NCBI RefSeq assembly: GCF_019396325.1 | Contig: NZ_JAHKRO010000010.1 | Coordinates: 97,720 to 161,719 of the forward strand | Direction: 5' to 3' | From: Nonomuraea ceibae | GTDB taxonomy: Bacteria; Actinomycetota; Actinomycetes; Streptosporangiales; Streptosporangiaceae | Length of the DNA: 64,000 bases | Shown here: positions 1-8,462 of the stretch, one piece after another | How the letters are laid out: the number at the start of each line of letters is the position of its first letter | Position numbering within the stretch: position 1 is the stretch's first letter | Position numbers and translations under genes: made by a program | Notes under the pieces: generated by a model | The model's input: the letters and a program-made list of their open reading frames with translations, nothing else | What the model was told of the DNA's origin: nothing | The model's database searches: none

Positions 1-66
1 GCGCAGTTCGGCGGCGTCGCCCGCGGACGGCCACCGCGGCCGCGCCACCCGCTCCCCCGCCCTTGA
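1..66 (+). CDS. possible 3' end of a gene cut by the window edge
   Basis: A stop-free frame runs from base 1 to a TGA at 64-66 and encodes about 21 residues beginning AQFGGVARG. It could be the tail of a gene that starts left of the window, but nothing in it is recognisable. Confidence 0.2.
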   Translation, partial: AQFGGVARGRPPRPRHPLPRP

Positions 67-811
67 GTCGGTGGTGCGCGGACGAACCGGCACCCGCTCT
101 CCCCGCACCGGAGGCCGGTCATCACCGATATCCGGTGCTCCCTTGACCGTCGGGAGCGAGTACGCCGGAGGGGCGGACAAAAGGCTTGCCACCGTGACGG
201 CGACCGTTATCACGCATAACGACGCTTTACCTGCCCGCACAGAAGCCTCCCTGCGCCGGTGAACCGATGATGGGGCAGAGCTCATTGCAGAACGGGTTTC
301 ACCGGCCAAGGCGGGCCGACAGGGCAAATTCTAAAAAGGTCGGGAGGTCTCGGCAGCGGAGCTGATATTACGGGTATATATCTTTTCAAATGTGTTTACT
401 GTCGCCGCACCCATGTTGTTGTCGGCGAATTACGGGCCGCGAGCGGTGCCCGGGCCGCCAGGTCGACGGCCCGGCTGCGGAAGCAGCGCGCTCACTGCAT
501 GCCCACGACTGCCTCCACCGTCGGCGAGCACGCAGGAGACGCCGGCCACGGACGGGGTGCCGGCCCCTGTTCTTGCGCCAGTCCGGTTCGGGTTCGCGCC
601 AGATCACGTGCCGCCTTGCGGTACTCCCTCGTGCGGGTGCGGCGCGAGCATCTCGTACCGGCGCATGGCCAAGGCGCGCCCGGCCACGCCTCCGACGAGG
701 CTCCCACTGCCCGGCCTGCGGCCCAGCGTTTCGGGGACAGGCGCTCGGCTGGTGGTTCCGCCCCGGGCGCTGGGGCTCGGCGGCCGGCGCCCGGGTCGTC
801 GGCATGGCCTG
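67..811. other. no gene recognised
   Basis: Several open frames cross this stretch on both strands, but they are Arg/Pro/Ala-rich and have no credible start signal or family motif. A short AT-rich patch at about 363-390 stands out from the GC-rich surroundings and could hold a promoter. I see no RNA gene here. Confidence 0.4.
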
Positions 812-1585
812 TCAGACCGTCTTGGACTGGCCGCCGTCGATGACGTAGTCGGCGCCGTTGATGTTGCGGGCCTGTCCGGAGGCCAGGAACAGCACGAGTG
901 CGGCGACTTCGTCGGGTTCGGTGAGTCGCCCGGTGTTGAAGCCTGCCTTGGCCGGGAAGCCGGTCAGGAAGTCCGCGACGGTGCTGCCGCCGGCCGCTGC
1001 CAGTGTTGCGCCGATGCCGTGCTCGCTCTCCCAGGCCGGAGTGCGGGTCGGTCCGGGAGAGACCGTGTTGATCCGCACCCCGCGCGGCCCGAGTTCCTCG
1101 GCCAGCGCCTTGCCCAGATTGGTCAGCGCGGCCTTGGAAGCTCCGTAATCGACGGTGGCGGGCTGGGGGAAGCGTCCGCGGATCGAAGAGATGTTCACGA
1201 TCGCTCCTTGGCGTTCCAGCAGGGACGGCAGGGCGGCGCGGATCGCGCGTACAGCGGAGAAGAAGTTGACCTCGAACGTGTACTGCCATTGGGCATCGGT
1301 GATCGCGCCGAACCCTTCGAGCCGCGCGTCGAAAGCGCCCACATTGTTGATCAGCACGTCGATGCCGCCGAGGACGTCGGCGGCTTGGCCTACCGCCTCG
1401 GCCGGGCCTTCGGCGGTGGCCAGATCGACCGCGATCGGATGTGCTCCGGTGGCCTTGAGCTCCGGCCTGGCCGTGCGGGCCACTCCCGCCACCCGGGCGC
1501 CCTGGGCGATCGCGTCGGTGACGATGGCCAGCCCGATTCCCTGGCTCGCTCCGGTCACCACGACTGCTTTTCCTGACAGGGACAT
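812..1585 (-). CDS. SDR family oxidoreductase
   Basis: This is a 257-residue classical short-chain dehydrogenase/reductase, a soluble NAD(P)-dependent enzyme acting on alcohols or ketones. The cofactor motif TGASQGIG lies at residues 11-18, NNVG (usually NNAG) at 80-83, a serine pair at 133-134 and the catalytic YxxxK at Tyr147/Lys151. The C-terminal INGADYVIDGG is typical of the family. I chose the ATG at 1585 because GGAGAG lies about five bases upstream; an ATG at 1597 overlaps that site. The gene follows a TetR gene on the same strand with a 61-bp gap, and a copy of the putative TetR operator lies in the gap, so it is probably the regulator's target. The substrate cannot be inferred. Confidence 0.9.
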   Translation of the reverse strand: MSLSGKAVVVTGASQGIGLAIVTDAIAQGARVAGVARTARPELKATGAHPIAVDLATAEGPAEAVGQAADVLGGIDVLINNVGAFDARLEGFGAITDAQWQYTFEVNFFSAVRAIRAALPSLLERQGAIVNISSIRGRFPQPATVDYGASKAALTNLGKALAEELGPRGVRINTVSPGPTRTPAWESEHGIGATLAAAGGSTVADFLTGFPAKAGFNTGRLTEPDEVAALVLFLASGQARNINGADYVIDGGQSKTV

Positions 1586-1599
1586 GACGCTCTCCATCT

Positions 1600-1619
1600 G
1601 TAATGTTCGTTCCAAATCG
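1600..1619 (-). promoter_or_regulatory. putative TetR operator, copy 1
   Basis: GTAATGTTCGTTCCAAATCG lies 15 bases upstream of the SDR start. It matches the element upstream of the tetR gene at 2247-2266 at 18 of 20 positions. The same sequence in front of a TetR gene and its neighbour suggests one operator controlling both. This is inferred from repetition alone. Confidence 0.6.
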
Positions 1620-1646
1620 AGGGTAAATAAAAAAGCCGCGGCCGCC

Positions 1647-2225
1647 TCACAGGGCGGCGATCGTCGCGTCCACCACCTCCTCCAGTTGCTGTCGGTCGGT
1701 GGCGGCCTTGCCGAGCACCCGCAGCCCGTAGACGGCGTTCAACACAAACCTCGCCAGGGCGGCAGCACTGCGCTCACGCGTGATCTCACCATCTCGCTGA
1801 CCACGCGCCAGGGCCGCCGCCAACGCCTCCTCGACGCGGGCGAAGATGCGCCGCACCAGCGCGGTGACCGCCTCGTCCTTGCCGGCCAGCTCGATCGCGG
1901 CGTTCACCGCCAGACATCCCCGCCGTCCGGGATCACCGAGTTCGGCATCGATCACCCCCAGCATCAACTGCCGGATGCGCTCCTTCACCGGCCCGGACTC
2001 CTCCAGCAGTGCGATATCGGCCTCGGTGTTGCGTTCGAGGTATCGGCGCAGTGCCAGCTCGTAGAGCCGGTGCTTGCTGGCGAAGGCGTTGTAGAGACTG
2101 CTGCGCCCCAATCCGGTGCAGTCCACCAGATCCTGCGCGGACGTGGAGGCGTACCCGCGGGCCCAGAACGCCTCCATGGCGGCGTCAAGCACCTGCTCAT
2201 CATCGAAGCCTCGCGCCCGGGACAT
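1647..2225 (-). CDS. TetR/AcrR family transcriptional regulator
   Basis: A protein of about 192 residues with a typical TetR N-terminal helix-turn-helix: FDDEQVLDAAMEAFWARGY, then TSAQDLVDCTGLGRSSLYNAF. The C-terminal helical domain (RGCLAVNAAIELA and following) is like that of AcrR-type repressors that sense small molecules. I prefer the ATG at 2225 (MSRARGF); an ATG at 2234 is possible. It is transcribed toward the SDR gene with a short gap. A 20-bp element just upstream recurs before the SDR, so the protein probably represses itself and the SDR. The ligand is unknown. Confidence 0.9.
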   Translation of the reverse strand: MSRARGFDDEQVLDAAMEAFWARGYASTSAQDLVDCTGLGRSSLYNAFASKHRLYELALRRYLERNTEADIALLEESGPVKERIRQLMLGVIDAELGDPGRRGCLAVNAAIELAGKDEAVTALVRRIFARVEEALAAALARGQRDGEITRERSAAALARFVLNAVYGLRVLGKAATDRQQLEEVVDATIAAL

Positions 2226-2246
2226 GACGATCAACCTACTCCATTA

Positions 2247-2266
2247 GTAATGGTCGTTTCAAATCG
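2247..2266 (-). promoter_or_regulatory. putative TetR operator, copy 2
   Basis: GTAATGGTCGTTTCAAATCG lies about 20 bases upstream of the tetR start and overlaps an imperfect palindrome, CCATTAGTAATGG (2241-2253). It is near-identical to the element at 1600-1619 upstream of the SDR. Autoregulation is the natural reading. Confidence 0.6.
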
Positions 2267-2536
2267 GCCGGACGGGGAGACTCGGCCTTGGCGTGCGGCT
2301 CGCGTGCCGGCACCGCCTGATCGAACAACGCCCCGACCTCGCCCAGCTGATCGACCGCGTCTGAGCGACCAGCACCGGCAGGATCGGATAGCGGCGCTGG
2401 CTCCGATACGGACAGATCATTACGAAAGAAGATTAGATGCCCCTCTAAAGCCTGAAGAACCGCTTTCGCTACTGTGTTCCAAGATCAGAAGGGGGTGGCT
2501 GGGAGCGCGACCCCGTTGCAGCCAATGGGAGGATCG

Positions 2537-3229
2537 ATGGGGAACGGTGGACGCATGCACCTGGTCCGGTGGGCGCGAGGCGGTCTTGCCCTCGCCTGCA
2601 GTGCTCTTCTCGCTGCGTGCGGAGGGTGGGCGCAACCGGACCGGTCTGCCCCCGACCTGGCGGTCACGCCAGAGACGCCTGCCACGGCGAGCCCGTCACC
2701 CTCTCCATCGGGTGCCTCGTTCGAGGGACGCGGTCCGGTGCTGTCTGTGAAGAAGGGGCCCTATCCGCACTCCGTTCAGATCGTGGACGCCCAGCTCAGT
2801 CCCGACGCTCCGCAATCCCCGGCGCCGCTGGGCCTGACCTACATCCAGCTCGTGTTGAAGGTCACCAGCGCTCCGGGACGCCCCCTCAAAGCCCCGCATC
2901 CCCAGGCGTACTGGGTGGTTCACTACGACGGCTGCAAGGCCGCCCAGGACGCCAACAGTCAGGTCGGCTGTGGTGGCATGGACAACGGGACCAACTACTT
3001 CACCGAAGAGGACATGCACTCCCCCGAGTACGGCACCGGCGTCTCCAAGCAGTTCGGCGACCTGGCGGCGGACACTCCGTACTGGACCCGCGCCTGGCAA
3101 CTGGTACCGGAGAAGGCCGACCTGTCGCGGGCTCAACTGTGCGAGGGGGTACGTACCGGAACCCCGGACAACTGCATCCCCCTCGGGACGGTTCGCCATG
3201 ACAGCGGGCAGAGCCCGGCGGCAGGCTGA
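2537..3229 (+). CDS. secreted lipoprotein of unknown function
   Basis: A 230-residue protein with a lipoprotein signal: a short positive N-terminus, a hydrophobic stretch and the lipobox LLAAC followed by GG. After a Thr/Pro/Ser-rich linker comes a globular domain with several cysteines (YDGCK, QVGCGG, QLCEG, DNCIP) that could pair outside the cell. The start at 2537 follows GGGAGG by four bases; an ATG at 2555 (MHLVRW) is an alternative. No family is recognised. The last residues (IPLGTVRHDSGQSPAAG) lie in a 61-bp segment that recurs near 40.8 kb, where it encodes almost the same peptide without the rest of the gene. Confidence 0.75.
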   Translation: MGNGGRMHLVRWARGGLALACSALLAACGGWAQPDRSAPDLAVTPETPATASPSPSPSGASFEGRGPVLSVKKGPYPHSVQIVDAQLSPDAPQSPAPLGLTYIQLVLKVTSAPGRPLKAPHPQAYWVVHYDGCKAAQDANSQVGCGGMDNGTNYFTEEDMHSPEYGTGVSKQFGDLAADTPYWTRAWQLVPEKADLSRAQLCEGVRTGTPDNCIPLGTVRHDSGQSPAAG

Positions 3230-3235
3230 CAGGCC
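3175..3235. repeat. dispersed repeat module, copy A
   Basis: This 61-bp segment, beginning CATCCCCCTCGGGACGGT and ending GGCAGGCTGAC plus six bases, matches 40830-40890 at all but six positions in the same orientation. It covers the end of the lipoprotein gene and its stop codon. Confidence 0.75.
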
Positions 3236-3263
3236 TCGGCCGAGAGCAGTACGGGGTGGGAGC

Positions 3264-4574
3264 TCAGGCGAGGACTGGGAAGTTGCTCCGGAAGACCCCG
3301 TGCGGGTCGCGGGCATGCTTGAGGTCGCGGAGGCGGGCCAGAGTCGCGCCCGTGAAGGCGCTCGCGGCGCGTTCCCCCTGGCCGAGGAAGGTGTACGGCT
3401 TGCGCCCGCTGGTGTGCGCCAGCAGCGAGGTGCTGAGTTCGCGTTGCCGTTCGGTGACGGCGGCGCCCGCCTCCGGGGTGGGGGACAGGCCGAAGAGGTA
3501 GAGGGCGTACGGCTCGGCCAGGTGGCCCGCGGCCGTGTCCGAGGGGCGGACCAGTGCGCCGCCCAGGTGCCGGAGCTGCACGCTGAGCAGCGGGTCGATG
3601 GGCCGCTCCAGCAGCACGTCGGCGACTTCCGGTCCCAGCCCGGTCAGCAGTTCCGCCCGGGAGCGGCCGGCGCCGGGATCGGTGGGTTCCGCGGTGATGG
3701 CGGGCAGGTCGGCGACGGCCATCATGGCGCGGGAGTCCGACAGCCCGCCGTCGATCTTGTCGAGCGGGCGGAGCAGCCGTTCGGCGTCCCCCTGCGAGCC
3801 GAGGAAAGTCACGTCCACGGCGACCATGGGCGGGGCGCCGGGGAAGCGCAGGAGGTCGTACCAGGCGGTGAGCTCTTCGGGCGCGTCGGCGGTGATCTCC
3901 CGGTAGGCCGCGAGGACGTCGCGGGCCTTGTCGCCCGGCCACAGCATCCGCCCGCCGTACAGGGCGGGAGCGGGGTGCAGGTCGAACTCGACGGCGGTGA
4001 CGATCGCGAAGTCACCGCCGCCGCCACGGAGGGCCCAGAACAAGTCGGGGTCGCTGTCGGCGTCGACCCGGGCACGAGCACCGTCGGCGTCGACGACGGC
4101 GAAGGCGCGCACGCTGGAGGCGGCGAACCCGTGCTTGCGGCTGAACCAGCTCAGACCGCCGCCCAGCGTGTAGCCTGTGACGCTGACCACCGGGGAACTG
4201 CCCGCCAGTCCGGTGAGCGCGTGCCGGCTCGCCGCCTGCTGCACCCGGCCCCAGCTCACGCCGGCACCCGCTCGGGCCCGCCGTTCCTGCGGGCGGATCA
4301 CCAGCTCGTCCAGCCTGCCGGTGCGGAGCAGGATCACGTCGTCCACGTCACCGCTGGCGCCGTGGCCGTTCGGCTGGGTGGTGACGGTGAGACCGGCCAG
4401 GCGCGCGTGCCGTACCAAAGCCGCCACGTCGTCGGCGTCGGCGGCCTCCACGACCGCGCGGACGGGCTGCTCCACCGCCAGGTTCCACGGGCGGCGAGCC
4501 TGCTCGAAGCCGTCGTCCCCGGCCGCGAGCACGGCGCCCCTGACCACACTGCGCAGTTCGTCCCCGATGTTCAT
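3264..4574 (-). CDS. FAD-dependent oxidase, berberine-bridge type
   Basis: A 436-residue flavoprotein of the VAO/BBE class, which carries covalently bound FAD and oxidises a substrate with O2. Visible features are the PNGHG motif with His71, the likely 8-alpha-histidyl FAD site; the FAD-binding GYTLGGGLSWFSRKHG (134-149); and a C-terminal berberine-bridge element (DPHGVFRSNFPV). The cysteine that many family members use for a second flavin bond, just before GYTLGGG, is absent (SSPVVSVTG). The ATG at 4574 follows AAGGGG by seven bases. The gene is divergent from a SARP-type regulator with heptamer repeats between them, so it may be that regulator's target. Such oxidases often tailor natural products, but no biosynthetic cluster is visible. 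Confidence 0.88.
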   Translation of the reverse strand: MNIGDELRSVVRGAVLAAGDDGFEQARRPWNLAVEQPVRAVVEAADADDVAALVRHARLAGLTVTTQPNGHGASGDVDDVILLRTGRLDELVIRPQERRARAGAGVSWGRVQQAASRHALTGLAGSSPVVSVTGYTLGGGLSWFSRKHGFAASSVRAFAVVDADGARARVDADSDPDLFWALRGGGGDFAIVTAVEFDLHPAPALYGGRMLWPGDKARDVLAAYREITADAPEELTAWYDLLRFPGAPPMVAVDVTFLGSQGDAERLLRPLDKIDGGLSDSRAMMAVADLPAITAEPTDPGAGRSRAELLTGLGPEVADVLLERPIDPLLSVQLRHLGGALVRPSDTAAGHLAEPYALYLFGLSPTPEAGAAVTERQRELSTSLLAHTSGRKPYTFLGQGERAASAFTGATLARLRDLKHARDPHGVFRSNFPVLA

Positions 4575-4615
4575 GTCGCATCCCCTTCGTCGGCGTTGGA
4601 GCAAGGCTCTCGCAG

Positions 4616-4655
4616 GTGAGCTGGGGTCGAGCTGGGGTCGAGCTGAGGTCCGGTT
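4616..4655 (+). promoter_or_regulatory. SARP-type heptamer direct repeats
   Basis: Four heptamers sit at an exact 11-bp period: GTGAGCT (4616-4622), TCGAGCT (4627-4633), TCGAGCT (4638-4644) and TCCGGTT (4649-4655). Direct TCGAG-type heptamers spaced by one helical turn are the known binding pattern of SARP regulators. A possible -10 box, TATGCT, follows at 4669-4674. The array lies in the 131-bp gap between the divergent oxidase and SARP genes. Confidence 0.75.
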
Positions 4656-4705
4656 GAGGCGGGCGGCATATGCTGTGACCTCGGGGAATCTATCGGCAAA
4701 GTGGG

Positions 4706-7700
4706 ATGATGCTGGCGTTTCGGTTGTTCGGTGCGGTGCAGGTCTCCGACGCCTCCGGCGAGCCGTACGATCTGGGCACGCGCAAGCAGCGGGCGCTCGT
4801 GGCGATGCTGGCGCTGGAGCCGGGTCGCGTAGTCTCGCTCGACCGGCTGATCGACGAGCTCTGGACCGGCGAGCCACCGGCCGGAGCCACCCGCACGCTG
4901 CAGGCGTACATCGCGCACCTGCGCAGAATCCTGGAGCCCGGCCGGGCGGCGCGCACCCCGCCGAGGGTGCTTCTCACCCGCGAGCCCGGCTACCTGCTCG
5001 CCGTCGCTCCCGGCCAGGTGGACCTCGGGCGCTTCGTCTCGTACGCCGAGGAAGGGCGGCTGGCCCTGGCGCGCGGCGAGCACCAGGAGGCGATCTCGGC
5101 CCTCGACCACGCCATGGCCCTGTGGACGGGCGATCCGCTCGGGGAGTTCGCCGGCCAGGAGTTCGCGCGGCCCACCGTGGCGCGGCTCGCCGAGGTACGG
5201 ACCGCGGCGCTGGAGGACCGCTTCGACGCGCGGCTCGCACTCGGCGAGGCGGCCTCGCTCGTCCCCGGCCTGCACGACCTCGTCGAAGCACGCCCCTACC
5301 GCGAGCGTGGATGGGCGCTGCTGGCGCTCGCCCTCTACCGCTCCGGACGCCAGGCCGACGCGCTGGCGGCGCTGCGCCGTGTGCGGGACCGGCTGTCGGA
5401 GGATCTCGGACTCGATCCGGGACCCGAACTGCGCGCCCTGGAACAGGCCGTGCTCGGCCAGACGGCGGAGCTGCGCCCGGCCACACCTGCCCCTGAACCG
5501 CCCAGCCCGCCCGCCCCGGCGCCCGCGCCCGCGACGACCACGCTGATCGGCAGGTCGGACCAGCTCGCGGTGCTGGAACACCGGTTCGCCGAGACCCGCG
5601 CGGGCCGGGGCGGCGTCGTCCTGGTCACGGGCGAGGCGGGCGTCGGCAAGTCCAGGCTCGCCCAGGTCGCGGCCGAGCTGGCGCAGGCGCGCGGCTTCCG
5701 CGTCGCCTGGGGGCGCTGCGCGGAGGGTACGGCTCCCGCCTTCTGGCCCTGGACGCAGATCATCCGGCAGAGCGGCCACGCGGGCGAGCCGCTGTCGGGT
5801 GAGGCCCTCGAACCGACCCTGTACGGCCGGTTCGAACAGGCCGTCGCGGCCCTCACCGAGGACCCCTGGCCGCTCCTGGTGATCCTGGACGACCTGCACT
5901 GGGCCGACGCCTCCTCGCTGCGGCTGCTCGCCTACGCGGCCGGCCCCTTCTCGCGGCTCCCGGTCCTGGCGGTCGTCACCGTCCGTCCCGAGCCCGGCGA
6001 CCACCCCCAAGAGCTGGGCGACACGCTCGCCGCGCTGGCCCGCCAGCACGGGGCGGACCGGCTGGAGCTGACCTCGTTCACCCTGGAGGAAGTCGCAGCC
6101 TACCTGCGCGCCAGGAACCTCGACGAGGAACCGGGCACGCTGCTGGAGCGCACCGGCGGCAACCCGTTCTACCTCGGCGAGGTGTTGCGGCTGCGGCAGA
6201 GCGAGCGCCGCGACCCCACCGCCGTGCCCAGGGGCGCGGGCGACGTGATCGACCGCCGGGTCGCCCGCCTGCCGGAGGAGACCCGCGAGCTCCTGCGCGC
6301 CGGGGCGGTCGTGGGGCGCGAGCTCGACGTCGAGACGCTCGTGGCCGTCACCTCCAGATCGGCGGAGGAGGTCATGCTCACCCTGGAACCGGCTGTGGCG
6401 ACGGGACTGCTGACCGAGCCCGCCGACGGACCCGACTACCGCTTCGGCCACGCCCTGGTCCGCCAAGCGCTGTACGGCAAGCTGTCCCGGGTCGAGCGAG
6501 CCCGCCTGCACCTGCGCGTCGGGCGGGCGCTGGAGCCGTACACCGCCGACGCCGAAGCCGCCACGCTGGCCCACCACTTCGCCCAGGCCGCCAAGGTCGG
6601 CGGCGCCGCCGACGCCGTACGGCACGCCGCCCGCGCGGCGGAGCACGCGGCCCGCCAGCTCGCCCACACCGAGGCCGTGCAGTTCTGGCAGCTCGCCCTG
6701 ACCCACCTGCCGCCCGGCGACCAGGCCACCCGCGCCCGGCTGCTGATCGGCCAGGCGCACGCCAGGCGCGCCAACGGCGATGCCGAGGCCGCGGAGCGGG
6801 ACCTGCTCGAAGCCATCGAGCTGGCCGACCGGCTCGGCGACCGCACCGCCATGATCGACGCGCTGAGCTTCTTCGGCACGCCCGCGCTCTGGTACTGGCG
6901 GCCCTACGGTCAGGTCGACGAGCGGCTCGTGGCAGCCCTCGAAGGTCTGCTCGACGGGCCACTCCCGGACGACGACCGGGCCCGGCTGCTCGGCACGCTC
7001 GGCGTCGAGCTGCACTACGGCCCGAGGCAGGCCGAAGGCGAACGCCTCACCGCGCAGGCGATCGACCTGGCCGGCCGGACCGGCGACCGCATGCTGCAGG
7101 CGCGGACGTTGAGCAACCACCTGCTCGCCGCCTTCGTGCCCGGCCGTACCCACGAGCGCCGGGCCGTCGCCGAACGGATGGCGGCGCTGCCGGGACTGTC
7201 GCCGAGCACCGAACTGGTCGCCCGCGTCACCCGCCTGGCCTGCCTGTTGCGTACGGCGGAGCTGGACGAGTGGGACCGCGAGCTGGCCCGCTGCGAACGC
7301 CTCCTCGACCGCGACCGGCGGCCGGACCTGGAGGCGATGGTGCGCATCGCGCAGACCGGCCGCCACATGCTCGACGGCGACTGGGACCAGGTGGAACAGC
7401 TCGCGACCGGGCACGCGTCGCCGCGGTACGGCTCCAGCCTGTGGGGCGCGCCGTACCGGCGGCTGGCGACCGTCTACTCCCGCGCCCGGGCCCACGGTGA
7501 GAGCGGCACGGTGCTGAACGACCTCCTGGCCGCGGCCGAGGAGCGCCATCTGGAGCCCGTCCGGCCCCTCGCGATCCTCGCCGCCGCCGAATCCGGGCGG
7601 ACCGATCTCGCCCACGACCTGATCGCCCGGTGGGGCGCCCGGATCAGGCAGGACTGGACCGCCGACTTCCTCACCCCCGTCTGGGGTCTCGTCGCCGCCC

Positions 7701-7906
7701 GCCTCGGCACCCCTTCGCCGCACGACCTGTACGAGACGCTCCTGCCATCCGCCGACCTGCTCGTCGTGCTCGGGATCGGCAGCGCGTGCTGGGGCTCCAC
7801 CCATCAGGTCCTCGCCGAGCTGGCCGACCGCATGGGACGGCCGGAGACGGCCCGCGAGCACACACGCGCCGCTCAACACGCGCTGAAGGGCACAAGGCGA
7901 GGATGA
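4706..7906 (+). CDS. SARP/BTAD regulator fused to an AAA ATPase and TPR-like domain
   Basis: A 1066-residue cytoplasmic regulator. Residues 1-95 form an OmpR-like winged helix (FRLFGAVQV, RKQRALVAMLAL, LIDELW, LQAYIAHLRRIL). Residues 100-245 form the bacterial transcriptional activation domain (AISALDHAMALWTGDPL, ending EDLGLDPGPELRALE). An AAA/STAND ATPase follows, with Walker A GEAGVGKS near residue 310 and Walker B LLVILDDLHWAD near 391, then an alpha-helical C-terminal half. Size and order match large AfsR-like SARPs. Starts at 4706 and 4709 are both ATG with only a weak ribosome site. The heptamer array just upstream suggests autoregulation and control of the divergent flavin oxidase. 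Confidence 0.92.
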   Translation: MMLAFRLFGAVQVSDASGEPYDLGTRKQRALVAMLALEPGRVVSLDRLIDELWTGEPPAGATRTLQAYIAHLRRILEPGRAARTPPRVLLTREPGYLLAVAPGQVDLGRFVSYAEEGRLALARGEHQEAISALDHAMALWTGDPLGEFAGQEFARPTVARLAEVRTAALEDRFDARLALGEAASLVPGLHDLVEARPYRERGWALLALALYRSGRQADALAALRRVRDRLSEDLGLDPGPELRALEQAVLGQTAELRPATPAPEPPSPPAPAPAPATTTLIGRSDQLAVLEHRFAETRAGRGGVVLVTGEAGVGKSRLAQVAAELAQARGFRVAWGRCAEGTAPAFWPWTQIIRQSGHAGEPLSGEALEPTLYGRFEQAVAALTEDPWPLLVILDDLHWADASSLRLLAYAAGPFSRLPVLAVVTVRPEPGDHPQELGDTLAALARQHGADRLELTSFTLEEVAAYLRARNLDEEPGTLLERTGGNPFYLGEVLRLRQSERRDPTAVPRGAGDVIDRRVARLPEETRELLRAGAVVGRELDVETLVAVTSRSAEEVMLTLEPAVATGLLTEPADGPDYRFGHALVRQALYGKLSRVERARLHLRVGRALEPYTADAEAATLAHHFAQAAKVGGAADAVRHAARAAEHAARQLAHTEAVQFWQLALTHLPPGDQATRARLLIGQAHARRANGDAEAAERDLLEAIELADRLGDRTAMIDALSFFGTPALWYWRPYGQVDERLVAALEGLLDGPLPDDDRARLLGTLGVELHYGPRQAEGERLTAQAIDLAGRTGDRMLQARTLSNHLLAAFVPGRTHERRAVAERMAALPGLSPSTELVARVTRLACLLRTAELDEWDRELARCERLLDRDRRPDLEAMVRIAQTGRHMLDGDWDQVEQLATGHASPRYGSSLWGAPYRRLATVYSRARAHGESGTVLNDLLAAAEERHLEPVRPLAILAAAESGRTDLAHDLIARWGARIRQDWTADFLTPVWGLVAARLGTPSPHDLYETLLPSADLLVVLGIGSACWGSTHQVLAELADRMGRPETAREHTRAAQHALKGTRRG

Positions 7907-7951
7907 GGTCGGGCTCGATCCCCGCAGGATTCACCATCAGGACGGCCTGCC

Positions 7952-8179
7952 GCGACCGCGGCACTGCTGCGCGCCGAGGCCGGCCGCGAGCCCCACGACC
8001 GGGCCCTGCGCGAACTCATCGGCGAGCTGTCCACCCTCAGCACCGAGTTCCGCAGCCGGTGGGCCGCCCACGACGTCCGCATCCGCCACGACGGCGCCGA
8101 ACGGCTGTGGCACCCCCAGGTCGGCCAACTGGAGCTGACCTACCAGTCCCTCGACCTGCCCCTGTCCGGCCGCACAGCC
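7952..8179 (+). pseudogene. remnant of an XRE regulator with MmyB-like ligand domain
   Basis: About 76 residues in one frame read like the C-terminal ligand-binding part of MmyB-like XRE regulators: ALLRAEAGREPHDRALREL, then STEFRSRWAAHDVRIRH, RLWHPQVGQLELTYQSLDLP. The N-terminal helix-turn-helix is missing and the usual C-terminal continuation is lost after about 8180. There is no start codon or ribosome site in front. It starts 45 bp after the SARP stop, in the same frame. It looks like a gene truncated at both ends. The stretch 8180-8462 holds nothing I recognise. Confidence 0.6.
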
Positions 8180-8462
8180 AGGCGGCTCGCGCCCAGGGCT
8201 GACCCCGGCCTGCCGCACGCTCCCGCCGAGTCCGGGGCTCGTTCGATGATGAGAGCTACCGTCCGGTGCCCCTGCTGGCCGGGTTGCGTCAACGAGGTCC
8301 GGGGATGCGATGGGCAGCCCCCAATGTGGTCCGGACGCCGCTCACCCTCGGGCCGCTCCGTCCCCAGCGGGACACCGCCGCCAACGGCCTGAAGTGACCT
8401 GCGGGCAGATCGTCCGGTCGAAGGACTACGCGGCAGGTGACCACGATCACCGCGACCAGCCG

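Noticed and set aside
4571..7879. A minus-strand open frame of about 1100 codons opposite the SARP gene
   Set aside because: It is the mirror of a GC-rich gene. Its protein is Gly/Arg/Gln-rich with no family motif, and the plus-strand frame has clear domains throughout.
3264..8179. A secondary-metabolite gene cluster around the SARP
   Set aside because: No polyketide, peptide-synthetase, terpene or RiPP genes are present nearby. A SARP and one flavin oxidase alone do not make a cluster.
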